DNA of 64,000 nt from Domibacillus indicus (GCF_023715895.1 NZ_JAMBOO010000005.1:1-64000), one strand, 5' to 3'. Shown: positions 53,583 through 63,048, counted from the stretch's first letter. A program made the numbers and translations. The notes: generated from the sequence alone by a model not told the origin.

Positions 53583-53645
53583 AGTTTCTCCAGCGTTCTA
53601 ACAGCTAGAGCAGTTCTCCTCCGTATTAAAACCGCTTTTGAAGAA

Positions 53646-53719
53646 ATAAAAAAGACCACTTAAGAAAAGCGGTCTACTTTGATAGAACCTTTATCAATCA
53701 GAGTTGGCAAGGGTTCTAT
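53646..53719 (-). terminator. Terminator region of the ferredoxin gene
   Basis: AGACCACTT (53653-53661) pairs with AAGCGGTCT (53667-53675, G-U allowed) with T's following on the minus strand. A second inverted repeat GATAGAACC/GGTTCTATC spans 53680-53719. Both lie between the exporter stop and the ferredoxin stop. Confidence 0.65.
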
Positions 53720-53728
53720 CCATGCGGT

Positions 53729-54055
53729 TTACTCGGCGGGTCTTGGACCAGGAACCATGCCGGAACTCTGCACAGTCATAACAGGGCGGACCGTCATATC
53801 TCCATTCACACGGACCTGGCAGGATAAGCGGATATTGTCTTCCACTAGTCCTTTGTCATCAAATGCTTTTTTTTCGATGTTGGTTAAATCATCAAAATCA
53901 CCTTCCAAGATTTCTACCCGGCAGGTTGTACATCTCGCTTTTCCTCCACACCGGTGTAGAATCCCCACTCCATTATCTTCTAACGCAAGCACCAGCTTCT
54001 TCCCTGCTTCCACTTCAAATGTACCTTCTCCTACTACTGTTATTTTCGGCATCAT
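53729..54055 (-). CDS. 2Fe-2S plant-type ferredoxin
   Basis: 108 residues. Ligands in the order C-x5-C-x2-C (HRCGGKARCTTCRVE) and a distal Cys in RLSCQVRV, the usual [2Fe-2S] set of small soluble ferredoxins, although the first spacing is one residue longer than the common C-x4-C. The C-terminal PVMTVQSSGMVPGPRP is an unstructured tail. GAGGAGG precedes the ATG. Single gene; redox partner not visible nearby. Confidence 0.9.
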   Translation of the reverse strand: MMPKITVVGEGTFEVEAGKKLVLALEDNGVGILHRCGGKARCTTCRVEILEGDFDDLTNIEKKAFDDKGLVEDNIRLSCQVRVNGDMTVRPVMTVQSSGMVPGPRPAE

Positions 54056-54141
54056 TTTACCTCCTCTGATCAGCGTGTTAAAAAAATCTGTACTTCGTCT
54101 ACCTTCTCATAAGTTCATTATCTCCAATGAACGCTTCTCTT

Positions 54142-54206
54142 AAAAACAAAAACACCTTTCAGCTGCTTTTTAGGTATACGATACCCGTTTTCAACTGAAA
54201 GGTGTT
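54142..54206 (-). terminator. Terminator of the yfmQ-like gene, with nested hairpin
   Basis: AACACCTTTCAG pairs with CTGAAAGGTGTT. Inside, GGTAT-ACG-ATACC forms a second stem. On the minus strand T-rich sequence follows. Confidence 0.8.
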
Positions 54207-54243
54207 ATTTTCTTGATTAAAGAAGTGTGTTCTGCAAATTATT

Positions 54244-54723
54244 TTAAATAAGATCTCCAGCTGCAGTCATGGAACCCTTTTGAAGACTATCGGAAAATAC
54301 ACTGTAGGCAATCACTTTATTTTTATACTGCTTCACCACATCCACATGGTCCTCATAGCGGTAGACAAATAACCGGACATCTTTGCGTCCTCTTTTCGTA
54401 TCCACTACAAATGGGATCCCACCGTTTTCCGGTTGCAAAAATAAAGATTCATTCCCCGGAAAAATATAATATTTTTTTAAAACAGACGCTTCATTAAACT
54501 GTTGAATCATTTGTGCTTTTTCTTCGCCTTCCAAGCGTGTCCCATCAAACGTAATGGTCGTGTTCTCTTCACTGAGTTTGGCATGCATTTCATACTTGCG
54601 GATAAGCCGTTCCACTGCGCCGGTTGGAAGGCATGTTACTAATATTTTAAACAGACCGAAGACCACTGTTAAAAGCAGAGCAGTCGTTGACATCTTCATC
54701 ATCTCCATTTTTATTTTAAACAT
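54244..54723 (-). CDS. yfmQ: YfmQ-family protein
   Basis: About 149-159 residues: one N-terminal membrane helix (STTALLLTVVFGLFKILVTCLP) followed by TGAVERLIRKYEMHAKLSEEN, as in B. subtilis YfmQ, and a soluble domain. Two starts are possible. The ATG at 54723 follows AAAGG; the ATG ten codons later (MSTTALLL) follows GGAG nine bases ahead. Function unknown. Confidence 0.75.
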   Translation of the reverse strand: MFKIKMEMMKMSTTALLLTVVFGLFKILVTCLPTGAVERLIRKYEMHAKLSEENTTITFDGTRLEGEEKAQMIQQFNEASVLKKYYIFPGNESLFLQPENGGIPFVVDTKRGRKDVRLFVYRYEDHVDVVKQYKNKVIAYSVFSDSLQKGSMTAAGDLI

Positions 54724-54837
54724 AAAGGTGCCTTTTATTCTCTGTTTACTATCATACTAGATTTATCAAAAAAAGAACCAGCCAATTTATCTCTTTTTAG
54801 GCCATCCAATTTGAAGAAATAGTGGGCTTGCTTATGT

Positions 54838-56280
54838 TTAAGGCAGAGATTGAACTGCCTTTAAGGCTTCCGCAAACCGTCCGATTCCCTTCCGGATGGC
54901 TTCGGGTTCTTCCCGCCCGAATGTGAATCGGACATAACCTGTTTTTGAACCCATAATACTGCCCGGCACAAAAGCGACGCCTCTTTTCATAGACTCATTT
55001 AACAGCCCGTATTCATCGACTTCTTCTTTTAATTTGCACCATAGATGGATACCGCCTTGCGGCACGAAAAATTCCACCTGGTCTCCTAGAATCTTCGTTA
55101 GACTTGACGTTATTTCATTTCTTTGCGCTTCTAATTTCCCTCTCAGCATGGCAATATGATCGTGAAACTGCTCTGTCCCTAGAAATTCTTTCGCCACCCA
55201 TTGCGGAAAAATACTGTGGCCAAAATCAACCTGCTGTTTGGCATCAGCGAGCCGCTGAATAACCGTGCTTGGGCCAATCACCCAGCCGATCCGCAGCCCT
55301 GACGCAACAGTTTTGGATAATGAACTCACATACAGCACATTTCCGTTCTCATCCATTGATTTCAGCGTCGGATGCACTTCTCCACTAAAAGACGTTAAGC
55401 TGTACGGATCATCTTCAATAACTGGAATACCAAATTCGGCTGACAGCTCCAGCACTTTCAGGCGTCTTGCCTGAGACAGAATCGTCCCGCTCGGATTTTG
55501 GTGGTCTGGATTCAAGAAAACCATCCGGATCTTATGCTTTTTATGAAGATCCGCCAAATCTTGAGGATTCATACCCTGTTCATCGACAGGCAGATGAAAC
55601 GTCTTTAAGCCGGCAGACTGAAAAATCGGCAGAGAATAGCAATAAGAAGGATCCTCTATCGCGACGGCATCTCCGGGCTTTAGCAGGCATTGGATAATCA
55701 AATGGAGAGCCTGCTGGGCACCTGAAGTAATCAAAACAGAGGCTGGGTCCGCCTTAATCCTTTTGTATTCCTCAACATGAGAACAGATGGCTTCCCTTAA
55801 GGATTCGTTTCCTTGCGGATGATCATAACCAAGGTAGCCAGTAAAAGGCTGGCGGGAAAGAATCTCTTGAAATTCGGTATTTGGTAATAGCGCCGCGGTG
55901 AGTTCACCGCTGGCCAGATTAATCAAATCGTTTTTGTATGTTTCTATGCGAATACGCTGAACCATAGGGAGATTCGGTAAAAAAGAACCGTCTTCTACGT
56001 AGCGGCCCCAGTTCGGAACCCGCTTGTGGGCGATCCCCCAAATGTTTGTACTGACTCTTGTGCCGCTTCCTTTTTTTCGTTCAACCACGCCCAAAGACTG
56101 TAATTCTTCATAAGCCGCCACAACGGTACTTCTATTCACTTGCAGCTCACTGGCCAAGGCACGTTCGGAGGGCAGCAGGCTGTCAGCTGAAAACGTGCCT
56201 TCGGAAATTCCCTGTTCTATGTAATCTGCAATCTGCTTGTAGATCGGTTTTTTGTCCGTTCGGTCCGGTCTCCAATCCAT
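54838..56280 (-). CDS. MocR-type regulator (GntR HTH fused to aminotransferase fold)
   Basis: 480 residues. Winged helix at 1-72 (LPSERALASELQVNRSTVVAAYEELQSLGVV), then a type I PLP aminotransferase-like domain. The PLP lysine is in YVSSLSKTVASGLRIGW, and the EDDPYSLTSF and FLNPDHQNPSGT motifs are present. MocR proteins such as PdxR and GabR regulate vitamin B6 or amino acid genes. ATG 56280 is chosen because AGAAGG lies at the right distance; ATG 56286 is too close. Its target is not evident from the neighbours. Confidence 0.92.
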   Translation of the reverse strand: MDWRPDRTDKKPIYKQIADYIEQGISEGTFSADSLLPSERALASELQVNRSTVVAAYEELQSLGVVERKKGSGTRVSTNIWGIAHKRVPNWGRYVEDGSFLPNLPMVQRIRIETYKNDLINLASGELTAALLPNTEFQEILSRQPFTGYLGYDHPQGNESLREAICSHVEEYKRIKADPASVLITSGAQQALHLIIQCLLKPGDAVAIEDPSYCYSLPIFQSAGLKTFHLPVDEQGMNPQDLADLHKKHKIRMVFLNPDHQNPSGTILSQARRLKVLELSAEFGIPVIEDDPYSLTSFSGEVHPTLKSMDENGNVLYVSSLSKTVASGLRIGWVIGPSTVIQRLADAKQQVDFGHSIFPQWVAKEFLGTEQFHDHIAMLRGKLEAQRNEITSSLTKILGDQVEFFVPQGGIHLWCKLKEEVDEYGLLNESMKRGVAFVPGSIMGSKTGYVRFTFGREEPEAIRKGIGRFAEALKAVQSLP

Positions 56281-56486
56281 GTACATTCCCTTCTTCCCTG
56301 ATGTCCTTTTTCATCGTTTACATAAAAAAGAGCAGCAATCAAAACCTTTTTATCACTAATGCTATTTTAAACTCTAAGCCATGTAACCATCCACTTTTAT
56401 CATTTTTCACCCCTCCACTTTATATCCTTTTGTATGTAAATAACAGGCTCTGTTACATAATCATCTTGATTGCTTAGCAAAAGAAA

Positions 56487-56508
56487 AAGGACCTTGTCAG
56501 GTCCTTTA
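56487..56508. terminator. Hairpin between the MocR and MaoC genes
   Basis: Perfect AAAGGACCT/AGGTCCTTT with a four-base loop. On the minus strand TTTTCTTTT follows. It probably ends the MaoC transcript. It lies in the 324-base gap where I see no gene. Confidence 0.7.
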
Positions 56509-56604
56509 ACTGTTTCATGTTGAACTGAACACCCTCGTTAGTTGAAGAATGTACCCAAAAACAAAGTTACAAAATAAATCGCCCAACTTACTTTGCCTCA
56601 TCCT

Positions 56605-57030
56605 TTATCGCTTTATCAAGACAGATAAGTCACCCTCGAAAACTTTTTCTTCTTTATGGTTATAAGTAGCTAATAATACGGTAAGAATACCCGTTTCCTT
56701 TTTTGCTGCCTGCTTATCTATAACTTCAACAATAGTATGTAATTCATCTCCAGGATAAACGGGTTTTACAAATTTAATATTGTTCATCCGTGTTCCAGCA
56801 ATAACATCCTCACCGTAGAACCCTTCTTCAACCCAAAGCTTAAATGAAATGGCCAGCGTATGTATACCAGAAGCAATAATCCCATTAAACCTTCCCTGAT
56901 CTGCTTTTTCCTCGTCCAAATGCATATATTGGGGATCAAATTCACCTGCAAACCTTATAATGTCCTCTTTTGTCAATTTGAATGATTTCGTTTGGAATAC
57001 CTGTCCAAGTGTAAACTCATCTAACTTCAT
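56605..57030 (-). CDS. MaoC-like hot-dog dehydratase
   Basis: 141 residues. The hydratase motif FAGEFDPQYMHLDEEKA (catalytic Asp and His) and GIIASGIHTLAISFKLWVE are typical of R-specific enoyl-CoA hydratase/MaoC proteins. It would hydrate a trans-2-enoyl-CoA or act on a related thioester. AGAGGTG precedes the ATG. Single gene. Confidence 0.9.
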   Translation of the reverse strand: MKLDEFTLGQVFQTKSFKLTKEDIIRFAGEFDPQYMHLDEEKADQGRFNGIIASGIHTLAISFKLWVEEGFYGEDVIAGTRMNNIKFVKPVYPGDELHTIVEVIDKQAAKKETGILTVLLATYNHKEEKVFEGDLSVLIKR

Positions 57031-57165
57031 TTCTGCACCTCTATTTTGTAATGGTTAAACTCATTTATACCAGTGCTGCATACTTAACGAGTAGAAAATA
57101 ACATCTAAGCTTTCTTTCAATACAATAACTTGTTAATTTTTAAAAAATCAATATAGCAAGCAAAA

Positions 57166-57198
57166 CAAAAAAGAAAAGCCTGTAAGACTGGCTTTTCT
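57166..57198 (-). terminator. Terminator after the 113-residue membrane protein
   Basis: AGAAAAGCC pairs with GGCTTTTCT, with six T following on the minus strand. Confidence 0.8.
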
Positions 57199-57252
57199 AT
57201 TACTGTATCATAATAAAGTCGGTTAACACAAAACGGTTTCTAACTGTAAGAT

Positions 57253-57594
57253 CTACTTCCGCTTTTTCTTAGGTTCATCAAGTTCAACAAATTGAGGGTA
57301 GAAATGATATAAAATTAATCCCGAGAATCCAAGGATAACAAGGGTAATAATCCAGCTGCCGATTGAATTCTCCTGGACGACTGCTGTGCTTAAAGCTAAT
57401 GCCACCACGCCAAAACCTGCCAGTACGCCCTGTTTCGCGTACATAAATAACAATAGAATAAAGGCGCTAACCCTTTCTAATGCCCCTCCTGTGTTACATT
57501 CCTTAAAAAATTGAATGATAAATAGGACAAGATTCCATGAAATTAAAATCGTGATTCCTGCTGCAAAAATTAAATCATATAAACCTGCAAACAT
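57253..57594 (-). CDS. Small membrane protein of unknown family
   Basis: 113 residues with three hydrophobic helices (about 7-30, 43-72, 81-100) and a charged tail ELDEPKKKRK. AAGGAG lies seven bases before the ATG. No motif points to a function. Single gene between MaoC and the SMR pair. Confidence 0.65.
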   Translation of the reverse strand: MFAGLYDLIFAAGITILISWNLVLFIIQFFKECNTGGALERVSAFILLLFMYAKQGVLAGFGVVALALSTAVVQENSIGSWIITLVILGFSGLILYHFYPQFVELDEPKKKRK

Positions 57595-57778
57595 ATTAAT
57601 CTCCTTACCATGTCTGTGTTCACTAACACATTTAGTGTTCTTTGCGTTACGGTGAATGCAAAACCTAAATGGCTTAAACGAATCGTCAAAACCCTTTTTA
57701 ACAACTTTATTACCCTGCCACTGTTCACTTTAAACGAGTCTACTTTTTAACTCTTGAACTGTACGCACAATATCTATC

Positions 57779-58090
57779 TTACACCAGCTTCAGCAAAATA
57801 ACACCCGTCAGGATCGATAAGATGGAAAAAAACTTCCTTCTGCTCCGCGATTCTCCAAATACAAAAATACCAAGTAATGTGGTACTTACAATCGTCAGCC
57901 CAGCCCAAACCGCAAAGACAACGCCTACTTCTAAATATCGGGCAGATAATGAAACAAAATAAATACAGGTAATAAACAGCCCAAAAGCGCCGATTGTCGG
58001 CTTGATTACTTTAAAGCCGTTTGACAGCTTCACACATAACTGGCCTGAAACACCCAATAAAATGCTTAGGCTTAAAAACAAATACCCCAT
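57779..58090 (-). CDS. SMR efflux subunit, second of a pair
   Basis: 103 residues, four helices. The LGVSGQLCVKLSNGF and VVFAVWAGLTIVSTTLLGIFVFGES segments mark the small multidrug resistance family. Its ATG shares one base with the stop of the upstream SMR gene (TAATG), so the two are coupled, as in EbrAB-like heterodimers. The usual membrane glutamate of helix 1 is replaced by Gln here, as happens in one subunit of such pairs. Confidence 0.88.
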   Translation of the reverse strand: MGYLFLSLSILLGVSGQLCVKLSNGFKVIKPTIGAFGLFITCIYFVSLSARYLEVGVVFAVWAGLTIVSTTLLGIFVFGESRSRRKFFSILSILTGVILLKLV

Positions 58091-58440
58091 TATAAACGTT
58101 CTCCTTTCAGTGTTGATTTTGTTCCAGGCTTCGTATTGATAGCCACGGCACCTATGACAATTAAACCAATGCCAAGCAACTTAACCACGGATATACTTTC
58201 ATGAAACAAGAGAATTCCCAAAAGGGTAACTAAAGCTGTTCCAGTTCCTGCAAAAACAGCATTCACGATTCCTACTTCGCGATTTGCCGTGATGAAAATA
58301 TAAATCGCAATAGATGAACAATAAAAGAAAATTGCTAAAACCGTTGGCATAAAAACGGTGAATCCATCCGCCAGGTTAAGAAAAGTGACCCCAATAACTT
58401 CAAATAGGATGGAAACGAGTAATAAGCTATAATAAGCCAT
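58090..58440 (-). CDS. SMR efflux subunit, first of a pair
   Basis: 116 residues from ATG 58440 (MAYYSLLLVSILFEVIGVTFLNLADGF). The Glu of ILFEVIG is the conserved helix-1 carboxylate that couples proton and drug. A longer frame exists upstream but runs into the divergent LysR gene and lacks a ribosome binding site; an ATG at 58455 is possible. It is likely an antiporter with the 103-residue partner. Confidence 0.88.
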   Translation of the reverse strand: MAYYSLLLVSILFEVIGVTFLNLADGFTVFMPTVLAIFFYCSSIAIYIFITANREVGIVNAVFAGTGTALVTLLGILLFHESISVVKLLGIGLIVIGAVAINTKPGTKSTLKGERL

Positions 58441-58474
58441 AGATAAAAGCCCCATTTCAAGGAAGTGTATGTAG

Positions 58475-59323
58475 TTGAATAATCTTAAATCAATCGAATA
58501 CTTTGTTGCTGTGGCAGAATACGGCACGTTGACCAAGGCAGCGCATCATCTTCACGTTACGCAGCCTGCTTTAAGCAAACAAATAAAGTTATTTGAGAAT
58601 GAACTTGGATATAAGCTGTTTGAACGCTCTCATCAGGGGATGAAGCTTACAGACAAAGGAAGGAACTTGTATGAGGATGTTTCCCCCCTGTTGCTTGCTT
58701 TGAAAAATAAAATGAAAGAACACAGTATAATTAAAAACATCCGCTTCGGCGTCTCTCCTTTTCTGGCTACCTATTACCTTCCTGAGCTAGAAGCCGAACA
58801 GAAGATTAAAATAGATTTTACGGTCACACGGGAAGAATGCAGTGAATTTCTTCCTATGCTCGAATCAGGAAAAATCGATTCTGCTATTGTGCAGGATTAC
58901 GCTTCCTACCCGGGCCTTTTTTCAAAGTTTCTTTACGAAGAAGAGTTCCAGGCCGTGGTTCCTAAAGGGCATCCTTTAACCGAAAAAGCATCTATACATA
59001 TAAAAGATTGCCTGAATTATCCTCAGGTTTTGCCGCCAGAAGACAGCCAGTTGTATCGTAATATTCAGTCATTCATAAAAGAAAAGAACATCGAACCAGT
59101 GAAAATTGTTTGTATGCCCTATCACACTATTACTGATTATGTGATGAAAGGATATGGGATCACCTACCTTCCTGCGCTTATGATTGAACATCTGTCTTAC
59201 AAAAATCTGCAGTTTATTCGATTAGAAAACAAAGAGCTGATCAGAAAACTATATCTTTTTGCAAATAGCCGCCACGTTTTTGATATAGTCTGGCAGCAGT
59301 TACAAAAAGAACATTCTTTGTAG
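58475..59323 (+). CDS. LysR-type regulator of the SMR pair
   Basis: 282 residues. wHTH at 2-60 (LTKAAHHLHVTQPALSKQIKLFENELG) and effector domain from about 90. The start codon is TTG, ten bases after AAGGAA. Only 34 bases separate it from the divergent SMR start, so both promoters must overlap and share control. The inducer is unknown. Confidence 0.9.
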   Translation: MNNLKSIEYFVAVAEYGTLTKAAHHLHVTQPALSKQIKLFENELGYKLFERSHQGMKLTDKGRNLYEDVSPLLLALKNKMKEHSIIKNIRFGVSPFLATYYLPELEAEQKIKIDFTVTREECSEFLPMLESGKIDSAIVQDYASYPGLFSKFLYEEEFQAVVPKGHPLTEKASIHIKDCLNYPQVLPPEDSQLYRNIQSFIKEKNIEPVKIVCMPYHTITDYVMKGYGITYLPALMIEHLSYKNLQFIRLENKELIRKLYLFANSRHVFDIVWQQLQKEHSL

Positions 59324-59505
59324 TTATTTTAGCGGCTTTAAGCCGTCAGAAAAATTGATCAATCGATATAAAGGTATAACCGTAAGTTATACCCCTGTAG
59401 TCATTCCTCCTTAGAATTGATTATTCGGCCGAAAAGTTCTAAAGATCCTTCTTCATTTGTTTAACCAAAAATCAGGTTAATTTTAAAATATAGAAGACCA
59501 GCTCT

Positions 59506-59543
59506 TTGGCACTAGGTAATAATATGAGATAATATGATATAAT
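59506..59543 (+). promoter_or_regulatory. fabI promoter with FapR-like operator
   Basis: TTGGCACTAGGTAATAA (59506-59522) reads on the minus strand as a 14-of-17 match to the FapR consensus TTAGTACCTAGTACTAA. It overlaps a TTGGCA/16/GATAAT promoter (59506-59533). An extended -10 TGATATAAT follows at 59535-59543. Confidence 0.6.
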
Positions 59544-59575
59544 ACAGTGATTATGATTGCATTTAGGAGGCAAAT

Positions 59576-60355
59576 ATGGACGATTTATTAAAATTAAAAG
59601 ATAAAACGATTGTTATCATGGGCGTAGCAAATGAGCGTAGCATTGCTTGGGGAGTAGCAAAATCCCTTCACAAAGCAGGCGCAAAACTTATTTTTACATA
59701 CCGAAAAGAACGTTCACTTCAGAAACTAGAAAAGGCTTTAGCTGCTACCAGCATCGAAGCAGAATTGATTGTTCCATGTGATATCAACAGTGACGAAAGC
59801 ATTCAAGCTGCTTTTTCCCGCATCGGAGAAAAAACAGGTATCATTCATGGTGTTGTTCATTCCATCGCTTTTGCACATGCAGAAGATCTGAAAGGTGCGT
59901 TCATCGACACGTCCCGCGACGGTTTTGCATTCGCGCAGGATACAAGCGCTTATTCCCTAATCGCGGTAGCGAAAGCAGCAAAACCTTTCATGACAGAAGG
60001 CGGCTCTATTATCGCGATGAGTTACCTTGGTGCTGAACGTGTGGTTCCAGGCTACAATGTAATGGGTATCGCTAAAGCGTCACTTGAAGCTTCTGTCAGA
60101 TATTTAGCGGAAGATCTAGGTGCAAGTGATATTCGCGTGAACGCGATTTCAGCTGGCGCTGTTCGCACTTTAGCGGCAAAAGGCATCCCATCTTTTAATG
60201 AGATTCTTCATCAAATCGAAGAAAAGGCACCGCTTAGAAGAAACGTCACACAAGAAGAAGTTGGCGACATGACTTTAGCGATGCTGAGCCACCTTTCAAG
60301 AGGCGTTACAGGCGAGATCGTGTATGTGGACTCTGGCTATAACATTCTCGGTTAA
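59576..60355 (+). CDS. fabI: Enoyl-[acyl-carrier-protein] reductase FabI
   Basis: 259 residues. IVIMGVANERSIAWGVAKSL nucleotide-binding start and the Y-x6-K catalytic pair Tyr160/Lys167 (PGYNVMGIAKASLEASVRYLA). NAISAGAVRTLAAKGI is typical of FabI. It carries out the last reduction of each fatty acid elongation round with NAD(P)H. TAGGAGG precedes the ATG. Monocistronic with a strong terminator; FapR control is likely from the upstream site. Confidence 0.97.
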   Translation: MDDLLKLKDKTIVIMGVANERSIAWGVAKSLHKAGAKLIFTYRKERSLQKLEKALAATSIEAELIVPCDINSDESIQAAFSRIGEKTGIIHGVVHSIAFAHAEDLKGAFIDTSRDGFAFAQDTSAYSLIAVAKAAKPFMTEGGSIIAMSYLGAERVVPGYNVMGIAKASLEASVRYLAEDLGASDIRVNAISAGAVRTLAAKGIPSFNEILHQIEEKAPLRRNVTQEEVGDMTLAMLSHLSRGVTGEIVYVDSGYNILG

Positions 60356-60450
60356 CCTTTATCCTTCATTTTTGCATACCACTATAGATTCTCATCTTTT
60401 AAGAGTGAGCGAATCTTAAATATATGGAGCTCATGCATTCCAAAAAATAA

Positions 60451-60489
60451 AAAAATCCACCAAGGTATAAGCTGCCTTGGTGGATTTTT
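60451..60489. terminator. Bidirectional terminator after fabI
   Basis: 15-bp stem AAAAATCCACCAAGG/CCTTGGTGGATTTTT with more T on the plus side. It ends one base before the stop codon of the convergent membrane-protein gene. Confidence 0.95.
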
Positions 60490-60906
60490 TTATCCGTTCG
60501 TTTTTTCATTTTCTTTTTCAATAGCCAGCCTCAATACCAATAGCGCAAGCAGGACCGTGAGCGGCGTCATGAGCAGCTTTTCTAAATCAGAGTTGGAAGC
60601 AGTATTGCCCACTGAATTCAGCACCATAATTCCAAACATGGTCCATAAACCAACATTTACGGTTCTCTTGAATCTGCCTTTTAGAAAATAGCCTAATTTC
60701 ATAGCAACGATCAAAATAAATACCGTTTGTACCAGGATTGATATCGCTTCAAAAATGATTAAATCTTCCTGACTCTTTAAGCGTCCTCCCCAGACAAAAT
60801 CATACGGCAAAATGTTCAAGACGATTAAGATATGCATAAAGAGGGCTGCTGTGTTGATGGCGAGTATGATATTCCCCGCCATCCGCGTGCCAAGTACTGT
60901 TTTCAT
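60490..60906 (-). CDS. Four-helix membrane protein of unknown family
   Basis: 138 residues with four predicted helices and a charged C-terminal KENEKTNG. GAGGAGG lies four bases before the ATG. The LNSVGNTASNSDLEKLLMTPLTVLLAL segment near the C-terminus is characteristic of a Bacillus family I have seen unnamed. Function unknown. Confidence 0.7.
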   Translation of the reverse strand: MKTVLGTRMAGNIILAINTAALFMHILIVLNILPYDFVWGGRLKSQEDLIIFEAISILVQTVFILIVAMKLGYFLKGRFKRTVNVGLWTMFGIMVLNSVGNTASNSDLEKLLMTPLTVLLALLVLRLAIEKENEKTNG

Positions 60907-61129
60907 TGTGCCTCCTCATTCGATTCGGACATGTTTAATCACACTCAGCAACAAACTTCAAGAAATGCAATCGATCACCGTCTGTTTTACTTATATAGGC
61001 AGTGCTATTATTAACGGCTCTAACGCCTTCGTTGTTTTAAGTTATTTTAAGTCCTTTTCAGTGTATTCAGCTGCTAAGAGTTTATGTTAAAAAGGACTGC
61101 TGGCAGTAAGCAACCGTGGAACATACTTA

Positions 61130-62293
61130 TTACCAGGCCAGCTGAAGGATGTTTCGTACATCCTCTTCATGCAGTTTTACAAAGTTGCCAAGCGGCCCTC
61201 TCTCCGTGCCTTTTTTCGCCATTTCATCAATGCGGTCATCACCAATGTCTACCTGTCTCAAAGAAACAGGCATGCCGATCGAATGGAAAAACTGCTTTGT
61301 TTTTTCGATGCCTTTCAGCGCTGTTTTTTCGAGGTCATTCAAGTCGATTTCTACATCCCATACTCGATGCGCAAATTGAGCAAAACGGTTGAGATCGTGT
61401 TTGTATACATACGTCATCCATGCCGGGAACACGATCGCAAGCCCCGCACCGTGGGCAATGTCATAAATGCCGCTGATTTCATGCTCGATGTCGTGGCTTC
61501 CCCAGTCACCTACACGCCCTGTGTTTAACCAGTCGTTGTGAGCAACCGTTCCCGCCCACATGATCTCTGCACGCGCATGATAATTCTCGGGCTCATCCAA
61601 AACCGTATGCGCATTATTAATAATGGTTTTTAGTGTCGCTTCACAAAGCCGGTCTGTCAGTTCCACGTTTTTCTCATTCGTAAAATATCTTTCCAGTATG
61701 TGAGCCATCATATCCGTTATACCGCAGGCCGTTTGATAAGCCGGCAACGTATATGTAAGTTCAGGGTTTAAAATGGCAAATTTCGGTCTCATCGAAGGGT
61801 GGCCCGTCGCTCTTTTATACCAGCCGTCCTCCGCCGTAATAACCGTACCGTTACTTGTTTCACTTCCCGCAGCCGGAATGGTAAGAACGACACCAAGCGG
61901 CAGGCAGTCTGTAACAGCACTTTTCCCCGTAAAGAAATCCCATACATCTCCCTCGTATTTCACACCCGCAGCAATTGCCTTTGCAGAATCAATAACGCTT
62001 CCCCCGCCTACGGCTAGAATAAAATCAATATTGTGCTCCCTGCATAGTGAAATACCTTCCCGAACAAGGCTTACTCTCGGATTGGGCTGTACGCCGCCTA
62101 GTTCAATGATCTCGATTCCCTGCTCCCGCACAGACTGCATAACTCTATCGTATAAACCGCTTTCTTTAATGCTTCCCCCGCCGTAATGCAAAAGCAGTTT
62201 TTTACCGTATACAGCAGCTTCTGTCCCTACTACTTGTTCCTGTCCTTTTCCAAAAATAACTTTTGTAGCGTTTTGAAATACAAAATCCTGCAT
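61130..62293 (-). CDS. Iron-containing alcohol dehydrogenase (BdhA/YugJ type)
   Basis: 387 residues. GGGSVIDSAKAIAAG cofactor motif. Metal ligands Asp and His in GITDMMAHILERY and two His in WGSHDIEHEISGIYDIAHGAGLAIV. Length and motifs match NADPH-dependent butanol dehydrogenases YugJ/YugK. It reduces aldehydes to alcohols. Start 62293 by GGGGAGG; the ATG at 62338 precedes that site. Single gene. Confidence 0.93.
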   Translation of the reverse strand: MQDFVFQNATKVIFGKGQEQVVGTEAAVYGKKLLLHYGGGSIKESGLYDRVMQSVREQGIEIIELGGVQPNPRVSLVREGISLCREHNIDFILAVGGGSVIDSAKAIAAGVKYEGDVWDFFTGKSAVTDCLPLGVVLTIPAAGSETSNGTVITAEDGWYKRATGHPSMRPKFAILNPELTYTLPAYQTACGITDMMAHILERYFTNEKNVELTDRLCEATLKTIINNAHTVLDEPENYHARAEIMWAGTVAHNDWLNTGRVGDWGSHDIEHEISGIYDIAHGAGLAIVFPAWMTYVYKHDLNRFAQFAHRVWDVEIDLNDLEKTALKGIEKTKQFFHSIGMPVSLRQVDIGDDRIDEMAKKGTERGPLGNFVKLHEEDVRNILQLAW

Positions 62294-62496
62294 TTGCGTA
62301 TCCTCCCCTAACGTGATTCGTTTCATTGAAACAAGCATTTTTATCGTATCATTAAATCGGTTAAAAGCAGAGGGACCCTTTTCCCGTTTCTAGAAGCAAC
62401 AAATTTATTTTATGTCCCGTTTTTCAAGTAATGATATATATCTAATTAGCTTTCTGTCCTTCTTAATCTTTAAAATATATCCTTATGAATTTTAAC

Positions 62497-63048
62497 TCAC
62501 TTTCCTTTTGTTACTCTCTCAAGCACAAAAAAGTATCCAGATTCCTCTTTTCCGCCTTTCAGATCCATAACACCCAGTACAGTATGGTCATCCACTTTTC
62601 TAAACATGTCATACATGCCATGCTGGTCATAAATCATTGTGGCACTTAAGACGCCTCTATACTCCAGCATACGTATTCTCGCTTTGTCTTTTTTGGTTGC
62701 GATAAAAGGTGATGCAGCTGAAAACAATGGCTTAACCAGGGATCTAGGAATTTTGTCAAATGGCAGAGACAAAGGGATAAAACCCGGATTGATCTTATAC
62801 AATACACCATTATTTTTTTGAAAAACGAGCGGATGGACCGTTTCGGAGTCGATAAATTCCTTGCCAAACCAGTTCACAGATTCAAGCAGGCCATCCATCG
62901 GGTGGTTCGTCCTGAACTCCCTGCCCTTCCATAATCCGATCATAAAAGAAAGATCGATACTTTCCAATTGGTCAAAAAATTGAAAGGCCTCCGCTTGCGA
63001 TATGGGCCCTTCTGTAAGAAACTTCTCCAGCTTTGTGCGGGGATTCAT
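62497..63048 (-). CDS. GXWXG + DUF4334 domain protein
   Basis: 183 residues. An N-terminal GXWXG domain (FMIGLWKGREFRTNHPMDGLLESVNWFGKEF) and a C-terminal DUF4334 domain (YDMFRKVDDHTVLGVMDLKGG). The pair is common in Bacillus and actinobacteria and has no known activity; a small-molecule-binding beta barrel is suggested by fold. GAGGAGG precedes the ATG. Confidence 0.85.
   Translation of the reverse strand: MNPRTKLEKFLTEGPISQAEAFQFFDQLESIDLSFMIGLWKGREFRTNHPMDGLLESVNWFGKEFIDSETVHPLVFQKNNGVLYKINPGFIPLSLPFDKIPRSLVKPLFSAASPFIATKKDKARIRMLEYRGVLSATMIYDQHGMYDMFRKVDDHTVLGVMDLKGGKEESGYFFVLERVTKGK

Noticed and set aside
59328-59395. Hairpins CGGCTT/AAGCCG and GGTATAAC/GTTATACC after the LysR gene as a terminator
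   Set aside because: Short stems and no T run. They may be structured 3' s but evidence is too thin to list as a feature.
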